Positions 51,373 to 62,336 of a DNA stretch of 64,000 bases are shown here, one piece after another; within the stretch, counting starts at the first letter, position 1; every line of letters begins with the position of its first letter. This stretch comes from Doryteuthis pealeii. Its lineage: Eukaryota; Mollusca; Cephalopoda; Myopsida; Loliginidae. A model generated the notes under the pieces. The model had not been told where the DNA came from, did no database searches, and saw only the letters and a list, made by a program, of their open reading frames with translations. The stretch is from the NCBI GenBank assembly GCA_023376005.1, contig CM042156.1, forward strand, positions 47,406,092-47,470,091, written 5' to 3'. Both the position numbers and the translations under genes were made by a program.

Positions 51373-51809
51373 TTATCACAATGCAAGTGTAAAGAAAAAT
51401 TAGGTAACTATAATGTTGTTTGTTTACCTTTGATTTATTCTTAATATTTCGAGATAAAGATTTCTTCGTAAGAAGATTTATGAAGGTACGGAGCGGTTAA
51501 CTTTTTGCTAGGTTCTTTCCGTCAGAGGATTATATTTTTTTTTCATAGGCGTTTGAATGAGCGAAATTTGGTTCAGAAATTACGTCTTGATGAAAAAATC
51601 TTACACGATATTATTTCGTTGGGAGTTTCAGGCGGGTTTATATAACAATGCTGTTTTTGATCTTAGTACAAAGATGGACGGATAGTGAACAGCGATTTCA
51701 CGAAGCACCGCAAGAAGAAGAAGAAGAAGAAGAAGAAGAAGAAGGTCTGAAGACACTTTTAGATTTCAGAGAAATATTCCAGAGTACAACCAAGCAGAAA
51801 ATGCCAGAC
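51373..51809. other. Unassigned sequence with short (GAA)n
   Basis: (GAA)n at 51712-51743. No gene recognised. Confidence 0.35.
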
Positions 51810-52076
51810 TCAAGGAGACGGTCTTTGAAGTGAGGAGAGAAAAGTCTTATAATAATTCGGCTGAGGCATGAGCAATTTATCTGTACGAATCGCTGGGTGG
51901 ATGACGCAATCTACGTCAAAAGCTTTGCAACACTTGATGTTCAGCAATTCTTTTTCGGTTGCTTCATTCTGTGCGACCTTCTTTGGGTAAAATTGGCCTG
52001 TCAGGAATTTGTCTCTGCTGTGCTTTCTGTTACGTTTTTCTGGTATGCATTTACCTAACTCATCCACACGTAGAGA
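51810..52076 (-). other. Unidentified open stretch
   Basis: Minus-strand frame with protein-like composition ('KKVAQNEATEKELLNIKCCK', 'AFDVDCVIHPAIRTDKL'). Not recognised; possibly a retroelement relic. Confidence 0.25.
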
Positions 52077-52082
52077 CATGAC

Positions 52083-52330
52083 CACAAGGCCAATTTTTAA
52101 GCGGGGTTAACAGTCTGAATTCAGAGTATTGCTCTTCTTCTCCTGGGCCTGGTTGCTATACCAACGTTAAAGATCTGCAATGCTATTAGCCATAGCTGGA
52201 GGGAAGATGGTTTAATTCATACTTTTCCTATAGGTATTTAGCCACTATTTGAAAAAGCAAAACAAAACCTCGTTCAGGATTGAATTAAAGGGTTATTCTC
52301 CTAAGACGATAACCATTATACCCGAGCGCG
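52083..52330 (-). repeat. SINE2, nearly full length
   Basis: Plus strand shows 'cacaaggccaatttttaagc', 'agccatagctggagggaa', 'cctcgttcaggattgaa' and 'taaccattatacccgagcgc', the reverse of SINE2. Confidence 0.7.
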
Positions 52331-52924
52331 CATATTTTTTTGTATCGTTTTTTTTTTTCTGACTCACTAAAGTTTTATTTCTACATTCCAGTTGCTTCTT
52401 TCTCCTTTCTTCTTTTCATTTTACATACCACAGTAAAACGCATTCGGGCAACAATAACAATCATAAACTTCTCACCCCACTGAGGCGCAAACTTAGGGGC
52501 GGCAGGGATGAGTAGTTCAACAAAATTTCAATGGAACATCAAACGATCAGCAACAGAAGAACATCCTATTTAGTGTGCAGGTTGCAGGGTCTCTGTAATA
52601 GTTAGCGATGAGTTCACACCAGTAAAAATGGAATAGTCAGACACGTGATCACAAAAAAATACCACTCATTTAATTATCAATATTGCAAACCCCACTGAAC
52701 CGTTCTCAAAACCAGGAAGATGTGAAATGGTATTCTCGAGTCGATGAATACAAGATCTATTGTTTGACAAATCGCGGCCTAACAGCACTGAAAGAAGGTG
52801 GTTACTTGTCGCTCTGCCGATGCCCAACTGACTGACCCTTTTCAAAAATCCGCAACTCTCGTGTGTAGCCATTTCTCGTACCTTCCACGAGAGCTCTCGT
52901 GAATTGACTCTTTATTCTCGGCCA
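52331..52924. other. Unassigned sequence
   Basis: No known repeat. Minus-strand open frame 52666-52872 has no recognised domain. 52870-52912 has an imperfect inverted repeat (ctctcgtg...cacgagag). Confidence 0.35.
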
Positions 52925-53945
52925 AACTCGAACTCACTATAGCCATTGTATAGTAAGTATTTACCCAACCCGTTCGCCGCGGATAGGATGTGACACAAAG
53001 TTGCTAGTATGAGGTATCCAGCGAGGATCGAACTCACTATATCCTTTATATAGTAGGTTTTTACCCAATCCGTTTGCCACGGGTAAGATGTGACACAAGG
53101 TCGTAAGTATGGGGCATCCAGTGAGGATCGAACTTATTATAGCCGTTGTATAATAGGCATTTACCCAACCCGTTCGCCACGAGTAGGATGTGACACAAGG
53201 TCGTTAGAGTGGGCCATCCAGCGACAATCTATCTCCCTGGAAGCAAAATCCCACAAGAAATCAGCTATACGGCCACCTGCCCCCTGTCACACAAACCATT
53301 CGAGTAAGACGAACAAGACATGCCAGACACTGCTGGAGAAGTAAGGATGAACTCATAAGCGACGTCCTGGAAACCAGCACATAGACATGCTAGAACGAGT
53401 CGCCCAGCAAAGACCTACATAGACCAGCTCTGTGCTGATACTGCATGCGGTGCGGAGGATAGCGGTGGTTGGTGATATGTCGCGGGAAGGAATATATTTA
53501 GTAGAAGTAGCAGAGTGATGGGACCATTGTAACAGAGTGGTACAATCGAGCAGGTAAGTAATAGTATTGGTGCGACGTCGTACTCATAGGCATTGTACCT
53601 GTACATTGCTCTGTATTTATGGCTGACACCAGCCAATCATATTACTGTGAGGGGAGACCCAGGTGTATGCATATTCATTACATCAGAGATTGTCATGGAT
53701 ATCCGCGCTGCTGGCGCGACATGATGATTATAGCTTTTGTATAGTAGGCATTTGCCCAACCCGTTCGCCATGGATAGAATGTGATACAAGATCGTTAGTA
53801 TGTGTCATCTAGCGACCTTACTATAGCCATTGTATACTAGGTATTTACTCAACCCGTTCGCCATGGATAGGATGTGAAACAACGTCGCAATTATAGGGTA
53901 TCCAGCGAGAATCGAACTCACTACAGTCGTTGTATAGTATTTGTA
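52925..53945 (-). repeat. Tandem array of a 100-bp tRNA-derived unit, broken by LINE-A
   Basis: Units start at 52961, 53061 and 53161 (period exactly 100 by the ttaccca landmark), then 53752 and 53844 after the LINE. On the minus strand each unit is 'gttcgatcctcgctggat' (B-box half of the SINE3 tRNA head), 'gaccttgtgtcacatcctac', 'gcgaacgggttgggtaaat', then 'ctactatacaa.ggctatag'. Only the B-box half of the tRNA is in the repeat. Confidence 0.8.
53228..53735 (+). mobile_element. LINE-A fragment inserted in the tandem array
   Basis: 53228-53460: HPTR..QLYGHLP to IDQLC region in shifted frames. 53461-53685 is unrelated sequence. 53688-53733 is the LINE-A 3' end ('attgtcatggatatccgcgc', 'gcgacatgatgat'). 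Confidence 0.65.
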
Positions 53946-54519
53946 AAGTGTTTGCGAGTTTTTAGCGTACGCTTGTAGACATACCAGGTTTATTTGGGTG
54001 TATTTACGCTTGTAGACATATCAGTGTTGAGCGCAAATGGCACTTTGACCGGACAAATAACAAATTAATCTACGGGTTGGGCTGCTAATTATGTTTCATA
54101 TAAGAATTTTACATTTTGGGATCATAAGGAATTGATTTCTCGAAGGACAAAGATAATTCGTAGATGACATTGATATCGCTTCACAAAGATCTTTGTCGTT
54201 AAGCAACGAGAAGGTGAGATTTTTATTTTTTGGTAATAGAATATTCATCTGATATATTCATTATAATTATCTATGAATAATAAGTACCTATATAACACTG
54301 ATAGATATTTCATCTTGTTTGTAATTCTAGTTCATTTAGCAAAACAATAAAGATAAAGTTTATTGTAGGTTTGTTATTTCTAACATCATTACTATGTGAT
54401 TATTTTCAATGTTTTTCGCAGTTTTCTCGTGTATTTATCAACAAAAAACTAAAGGATCCATTATTATATATATATATATATTTGTTATTTTATGAAATTA
54501 CACATTAATGACATATAAA
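53946..54519. other. Unassigned AT-rich sequence
   Basis: A diverged direct repeat 'acgcttgtagacatacca' occurs at 53968 and 54006. No gene. Confidence 0.35.
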
Positions 54520-54531
54520 AAGATAAGGGAT

Positions 54532-54785
54532 TTATGACACAAGGTTTTTAATGTGTGGACCACCCATGGAACGAGGTTCATGGGATCGTGGGTGCAAAAA
54601 ATGTGTAGATACCGTCGGCATTCCTCCTTAAGGGGTCGCCTCAGGCACTGGGTAATAAACCAAGCCCTGTCCCTTTAAATCAAGGGGTAGGTGTTGCCTG
54701 GGGGATAGCTCCTGGGATCAACGCTGTGAACATCACTTGACCGGTCCAGGGCCGAAGCCACTGGACACAGGGCACCGAAAGGCCA
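54532..54785. repeat. Possible unclassified insertion flanked by imperfect repeats
   Basis: A GC-rich 255-bp block lies between tataaaaagataagg (about 54515-54530) and tataaaaagagataagg (about 54792-54808). No Pol III boxes or known family. Confidence 0.35.
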
Positions 54786-55017
54786 GGTAAGTATAAAAAG
54801 AGATAAGGTTTTGGGATTTTTTTCATAACAATTATCTTCTACAGTGCTGCTTGAAATTTTGTGACCGCTCCCCCCAGACATGGTCATTTTTATTGTCAAA
54901 AGAATTAAAATGAGTCTATCAAATATGTTTCCAAACACGTATTTGTAAAGTAGACATTCCAAAAAATAAATACAAACAAAAAGAGCATGTATTCTAATTA
55001 TTTATTCAAAAAATGTT

Positions 55018-55430
55018 TTGTTTGAAAAAAATCAAAATGAGTCTCGTAAAGATCTAGTGTTGATTAACAAAAAAGAAAGAACTTGTCAACTGGTGGATTT
55101 TGCAATTCCAGCAGATCACAGGGTGAAGCTGAAGGAAAATGAAAAAAATGAACAAATACCTGGACCTTGCCAGAGAACTGAAAAAGTTATGAACTATGAA
55201 AGTCAAAGTTATACCAATTTTAGTTGGTGCATTTGGAACGGTTCCAAAAAGTTTGGAAAATGTTTGGAAAATCTGGACATCAGAGGGAGAATCGAGACCA
55301 TCCAGAATACTGCACTGCTACAATCTGCTAGAATACTCAGAAGAGTCCTGGAGACCTGTTGTTGTCACTCAGATTCCAGTGAAAGGCCATCAGCTGATGT
55401 GAAAAACTCAATAAGAGTCTTGTAAAGTTG
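55018..55430 (+). mobile_element. LINE-B 3' end, best coding copy
   Basis: One frame begins with 'INKKERTCQLVDFAIPADHR' and 'VKLKENEKNEQ'; after a shift the parallel frame has 'MKVKVIPILVGAFGTVPKSL', and the first frame resumes 'IRGRIETIQNTALLQSARIL', 'RRVLETC'. These are the LVDFA.PADHRVK.KE.EK, VIPIV.GALGT and LLRSARILRRVLET segments of a LINE group known across invertebrates. Two frameshifts; dead. Confidence 0.8.
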
Positions 55431-55434
55431 GTTG

Positions 55435-55910
55435 GTTGGCAGCTTTCCAGTCACTAAGGACGATGGCGTAGTGTCCAAAAATTATCTGCGCAAGCGGCTG
55501 AGCAGACCATCCTTTGAGTGACAATCTTTGGTGCACTGACTGCACACAAACAGTGATGCTTGCTGGGGCTGCTGTTTTCACTCCTTTCTTCTGGCTCTCT
55601 TTGCTGTGGAGGCCACTCTCCTCTCCTCTCCGCTTCACTCCTCTTCGTGCTTTGTTTATCATTGAAATACCAGGCTGCTCAATTTTCTGCTCACGTGTTT
55701 GTGTCATTGTGGCATATCCTCATGTCTCTCCCGCAGACATCTTTAAAGCGTGGGTGTGGTTTTAGCTACCGATCGGGAGCCTTTTACAAATTAGCCATAC
55801 AAAAGATCTTTCGTGATGCGACCATTTTTCATCCTCCTGACATAACCAAGCCAGCGAAGACGCCTCTCTCAGAGGACGGAAACATGTATTCATGTTGGGC
55901 GCAATTCAGC
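55435..55910 (-). mobile_element. LINE-C-like 3' end
   Basis: Minus strand, in order: 'RRLRWLGYVRRMKNGRITKD' (55880 region), then shifted frames, and an open end 'HYAIVLSDWKAANQPTLQDS'. Same RLRWLG..RRM..GRI start as the copy at 36954-37578 but a different tail, so a related subfamily. Confidence 0.6.
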
Positions 55911-56139
55911 ACGTCTGATTGGGCACTTTATTATGCCATTAGATGCGCCGGGTGCGTCTTAAATTTATAAAGTAGATTTTCCATAGTAAATTAAAAAAAT
56001 ATGTATTTCATTTTTTTTAATGTAAAAATTGTTTGTTTTTTGTATTCATTTTTTGAAAGTCTACTTTGCAAATGAGTATTTGATGCACATCTAATAGGCT
56101 TATTCAAGCATCCCAAATAAATGCGCCAAAAGCAACATA

Positions 56140-56240
56140 AAACAGTCAGTCTAGTTTTTCTTGATAAAGGAAGGTTATCTTTCGAAATATTGAATGAAAT
56201 AAAATGAAACTTAATACTTAACATCCAACGGAGTTTTTCT
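56140..56240 (+). mobile_element. Penelope-like 3' end fragment with eroded hammerhead
   Basis: 'acagtcagtctag', 'cttgataaaggaaggttatc', 'tttcgaaatattgaatgaa' parallel the end at 17320-17385. The boxes read UUGAUAA and GAAA, i.e. a degraded hammerhead. Confidence 0.4.
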
Positions 56241-56279
56241 CATTTATTATTTCACACCCATGCTTCACACAAAATCCAA

Positions 56280-56281
<2 letters not shown>

Positions 56282-56316
<35 letters not shown>

Positions 56317-56432
56317 TATAATATGAAGCAATTATACAATATAATTATATTCACACTGAAGAACTAGACTCACCATATATATATATTATATATATATATA
56401 TAATATATATATATTATATATATATATATATA
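56282..56432. repeat. (TA)n tracts next to an assembly N
   Basis: TA at 56282-56312 and 56372-56432. The only ambiguous base of the window is an N at 56449, just before copy 2 of the large duplication. Confidence 0.9.
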
Positions 56433-56484
56433 AGTCGTTCTGGTGGCCNCACATACCCATTCGCGACTTCACAAGAATCCCATT

Positions 56485-59400
56485 AAACGAAAAATAATTT
56501 AGAAAATAAACTTTTACATCATCATCATCCTTTGTCGCGCATGCAGCACGGATATCCATGACAACTTTCGCCAACCTTCCCTATCATTCATGCACCTGGG
56601 AGTCCTCTGCGGAAAGCAAGCTAGCATCTTCACATAAACTGTGTAATGTAGGTCGGTCCTTCTTGGGTTGGGCGCCCCACACCTTGCAATGTACCATGTG
56701 TTTGGTTTTGGGTGGGGCCTTTTTCTTTTTCCACAGCGAGAGAACGTCGTTTAGAGTTCATCCTTGCTTCTCCAGCAGTCTTGTCCTGCATTGCCTGTCC
56801 GTCTCCACTCAAGGATAGTTGTGAGAATGGGGGGCAGGTGGACCGTACAGCTTGTTTTCCTTGGCTGGGAGTGCTGTTCCAACGGACTTATTTCAAGACT
56901 GCACGCAGCAATTCTTGGCAGCTCCCACAAGCTATTTCTCAAAGACCTTTTGTAGGTTCTAGTGGTGCAGCCATGTTATAGCAGCACCGACACAAACCAC
57001 AGCCGGCAAGGAACTGTACTCGCTTCAGCTTGTCAGGGAGATCGGACCTCCATAATGATATAAAACTATTTGTGCCCCGACCAGTGCCTTTGCTATCCGT
57101 GTATAACATCGCTCTCTGTGGAGGGAGATATTACCAAGCTTAACACTTATACCCGGTCATAATTAGCGGAAATTGAGAAACAATCTACCCCAATGAATTA
57201 ATTATAAGGCGTTCATTCCGAATGCCATTAAGGCTCCCCGAGTTTGCTTGAGAAGGGTTCCCGAGTAGAAAAAAAAAAGCCATTGGAAGAAGAAACCGAA
57301 AAGGACACATTCAACCGAAACGTGTATATTGCCTATAAAGATGAGGGACACATAACCCGCAAAATCGAATAACACAAAGAGGTTTGCAGTTGTTTTGTTT
57401 TTACAGCATATATCAACTCTTATCGTGTCATCTTGATACGAGATCAAGTCCTTTTGATATACAAAGGAACTCCCGATGCTTACGTATCTGTTGTTGTGGT
57501 TTGTTTTAAATGGTTAACTAATAAGGGTATTGAACATAGTCAGTACTATTTTTAACCATAAACTTTCCAAAGGGTATTTAGCTTCGAAAGTGAAAATGTA
57601 ATAGCCTCGATTAGTCCCAACACCGACAAGGCTTGAGTTCAACTCACTACTACCATATCGCAGTAGTCTTATATTTAACCAGTAGCGCCACAGGCAATTC
57701 CACCCCGTTATATGATTTATAAAAAAATGTGAATATGCCGTTTGCGCGGTATCTTTGGACGTGAATACGTGTGCACCTACATACATACATATGGATATTT
57801 ATGTATGCGTGTGTGTATGTGCGTGCATGCATTTACCGTGTGTGTGTGTTGTGTGTGTGTGTGTGCTGGTGTGTTTTACAGAAAAGTTGTGATATTCTTT
57901 ATTCTTCAATGATTACTGTTCTTTAAGTGTTTTCTTTGAAAAAAAAAAAACATCTCTGTGTTGCTGTTGGGGTTTATTTTTTATTTTTTATCTTTTCCCC
58001 TTAAACTACTTCCAACCGTCGCCTCGATTTTGTCCAAGATGTTTCACAATTTCCACACACCAAAAAATTCTCCTTGCAAGGATCTTTTTTTTCTTTTTTG
58101 TTTTTGTTCTCCCGCTTTCGTTTCTTACCTTTTATGACCTTTTCTCAGCGTCCCAGGCTGAATTTCTACATCCTGGCGCATGCAGATTTACCCACGAAAT
58201 ATTAATTTCTAATTTTACCGAATTTTGAATCTGTGTTCTTTAAAAATAAAATTATGGTATATGTGTTGGATTAGGTGGCTGATTGCTTGCGTTGGTTGCG
58301 TTTTTATTTTGTTTTTAAAAAAGGGAGAGAATTTTTGTTTTTGAATTTAAAATATTCTTTTTTTTCTTACAAAAAATAATCACATAATTGAATAAAACCG
58401 TGACACAACGCTTTTTCGGAAAAATTCATAGTTTAAATTTAAAAATATTCTCCTTTTTCACTTTTTAAAGAATCCGTAGAAGGAAAAACCCAATCATATC
58501 ATAAGACGGTCACATATTGTCCTATCAATATGCCTCTGAATAAAGATTCTTTTTTTTTGCAAAAATCCGAAAAATTGCCAATATCGGCCAAGTGTAAAGT
58601 TTAAAAAATAAATTAAGTTAAACAACATCTGTGTTTTCTTTATAATAATTTATCCATATCACTCTTGTAGGCTAGTCTATGCCAAAATCATAATTGCCTT
58701 TTCAAGCATAACGGTTAATACCCTTGGGAAGGTATGAATGCAACAATCCCTTCCCCGGCTATGGGTCAATAGAAGGCAGACTGGGTTGGTTAGCAAAGTG
58801 GAGAAAACCTTGAAACTCAAACTATTAAGAAACTGACCTGTTTTTTTCATCTTCCTGCTCGTGCTGAGGTTGTGGTATATTATATATATATATATTAATT
58901 ATATATAAAGGGAATAGTTTTTGTGGGTGTAAATAGTTTTTGTTTGTTTGGTTTTTATTTAAAAAACAGGTAGAAATAAATTTTCTTTAACTCCAATGTT
59001 TGTAGTAAATAAACTGGTAGAAATATTTATTACTTGGCAAGTCACATCTATTTGTCCCTCAGGAAAATGGTATATACGTAATCAATATTCTTGGGCACTT
59101 CGTACGTAGTTTTCGCTGGTGTAAAGGGAGTTCGGTCCTACAATTTTCCCCAGTCAATATTGTGGTCTTTGTGCCATATTGTATGTGTCTCTTACCTGAA
59201 GCTTAGCAATGGAGACAATCCCGTCGGTTGTTGTAATGTTTTGGGAAAGGACACGGGCGACCCGAGTTTCAAATCCTGGGGCGAAGCCGTTTTGCATTTC
59301 CCATCGCACTAATACCTTTGGAAGGTATATATCTAGATTCTTCCCTCCAGCTATGAGTAATAGTAGGCAGACTGGCTTTTTAACATTTAACCTTGGTACA

Positions 59401-60449
59401 AAGAAACCATCCATACATACAAAATGATTTAGTTTTACACGGAACTTTAAAGCAAAGAGTGACTGGCACAACCATCTTAAAGAATGTTCCAGTGACCAGT
59501 AGTTGTTGCTCTCTCTCGAGAACGAAGTTCATTTTGGATTACTTTAACGAGCAAAACTTTTATGTACAGACATTAAATGACTGTGTTAATCGATGTCAGA
59601 AAGGCAATAGATTGTTCGGATAAATTGATTTGATGATTAAAATAGTTAGATTCTTCATTGAGAAAAAAAGTTTATTCTAAGATTGGAAATATTTCCAAAC
59701 AACCTAATATGAATGAAGTGAGGGAAAATCATGGCAGTGAATGCAACAATAAGTTTTCTCATATCTATCTATGTATCCTCTTTTAATTATAATCTATCTA
59801 TCTATCATCTATTCTGATATCTAAATTCGAGCTATCTATCAATCTATGTCCAATATGTCATATCTATTTATCTATAAGTTTATCAAAAATAAATAAATGA
59901 ATAAGATAAATTAGATGGATATGAGCAAAACATAGAAATTAGATAATAAGATAGTCAGAGATAAGAATAAAACAATATATATATTATAATATCTATATAT
60001 ATATATATATATATATATAAAGAAAATAACTACCTAATGAGTCAGATAACCTACTAAAAAGTTTCGCTTAGTGCTCTTCAGGGTAATAATCCGATTATCT
60101 CTCTCCTCCTCTCTTTCTCTCTCCTACTTACTCTTCTCTCTCTCTCTCTCTTCTCTCTATATATATAATATATATATATATAATTATATATAATATATAT
60201 AATATAATAGATATATAGTGAGATATGTTAATATATTATGAATGAATTGAGGGCAAAACCATGAACATGTGAGAGCGCAAAATTTAAATCTGTATCTGAA
60301 AATAACCAAAGATTTGAAATTCTCTTTCCTGATGTTTTAAAAAAATCTCCAATTCTTAGATAGTGAACCAATACCTGAAATACTCTTACTTATGTGTTAC
60401 TTTCTATTTTTTGGATCCGCGTCTAAGAGCACTATATATATATATATAT

Positions 60450-60480
<31 letters not shown>

Positions 60481-62303
60481 CATATATATTTAATTATAGC
60501 AGTTATCTGGTGGTACTGTTAAGCTTTCTGCTGGAATGGCCCACCTACCCTCTATACCAAAGGCAGTAATTGGAGAGTGCTCCAATATAAAATAGAGCTT
60601 ATTTATAATATAAAAGATAAAAATATATAAAGGTCTTTTTTTTACCATATCTATTCATTAGGTTGACAAAGGACATAACAACCCATTATTGGGTTTTTCA
60701 TGCGATGCATTCAATCAAGTGAAGATGTTTCAAATATATATATATATATAATATATATAATTATATATATATGATCAACCCCTCCGCACAATGTCAATTT
60801 TCTTAACGACCCTTAACAGGTGTTTGAATGCCAGGGAAGTTTTCTTCTTCTAGACTAATTACGAGCCATGGTTAAACGAGTCCACTTTTGGGCTGCAGAG
60901 AAAATCCTGGGGGAAATAAGTTCCAGGAGTTACCTTACCCAGAAAACGTCATGGGATGTGCAGTTTTTGTGGTTGGTGTATGAATCAGTGGAACCACTAG
61001 ATTTTATTAATAATTTTTGTTTTCTTTTCACCATCATTAGCCTAAAGTTTCTTGTTGTTAATCACTAATAAGAGGGATTCATGATTTTAATGCTATTTGT
61101 TTTGGTTTTTTTTTTTCCAATATTTCCTCTCCTTTTTTATTTCTTCTTTTCGGTTTTGGCTAATTGATTTCTGCCCAACAATATAAATCTTATAAAATTC
61201 TTTATCTTTTGATTCTATAAGGCTTCTCGTTGAAAAAACATAGGTAATAAATATCTTAGAATTATTTTGTCTCTTTCAATTTTAATTAATTAGTTATTTG
61301 TGGGTGAATGAAATTACCCAGTAGCTAAAATAAATTGGTAATGAATGAATATAGAAAAATAAATGACCTTCTTGGTGGTAGCTAGAACTGGGCTTTTGGT
61401 CCCGGATGCATGTTCTAAATGGCCAGATACGTTGCCATCGTTCGACAATAAATATCCAATTTCCCATAACATCCCGTGTGTCTCTACTTTCTCCACACAC
61501 ACACACACACACACAACACAACACACACACAACACACATATATATTAACTATATATATATATGTGTGTGGTGTGTGTGTTATATATAATAATAATAATAT
61601 AAATATAATATATTTTATTATATATATATTATATATATATACTAGCAAAATTAGCCACCCCTCCGGTGCAAGTAATTTTTAATTTTAATGTTAATAAAAA
61701 TATGTAAGATTGAAATCACAATGTATTGAAACTAATTAAAATTCAAGATAAAACATTGAACAGAGGGGCGTAAATCGGAAAAAGAAAATGAGAACAACTT
61801 GGAAACAAATACTCCTCATCCACTCCGCTACGTCTTTTAATATGTGAAATTTTCGCTTAATTAACTATTAGTTAAATTTTATAGGCTATAAAGAATAAAA
61901 TTACTAGTTATTTCTTTATATTAAAATTCTTTTAAAGATTTATCCACCGAATTTTTTGCTTCATATCATTAGAATAAAACAAACAATTAAGAAACAACTA
62001 ATACCTAAGCGCCATATTTAATTAAATCAAATTTAATATCAATATGCAAATTAGCTTTCCGCTGTTTACACTGTAACCGCTATTTTTTGTATGCATTATT
62101 AAATCAATCCGTTATAGATAGTATTTAGCATAAAGTCCAAAGTATTAATTAGATAAACAGTTTTATCATAAGCTTTGAGGTATTAAATAAAAAATAAAAT
62201 CATGTAGAATGTGAGTAATAACTAAGGGAATTGCTGACTGCAGTAGTGATATTAGTTTCGGCTTCAGACAGGAAAAACACACAATCATCCGATCTATAAT
62301 AAG

Positions 62304-62336
<33 letters not shown>

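Noticed and set aside
52925..53945. CRISPR-like array
   Set aside because: The repeats are contiguous 100-bp units without unique spacers, in a eukaryotic genome.
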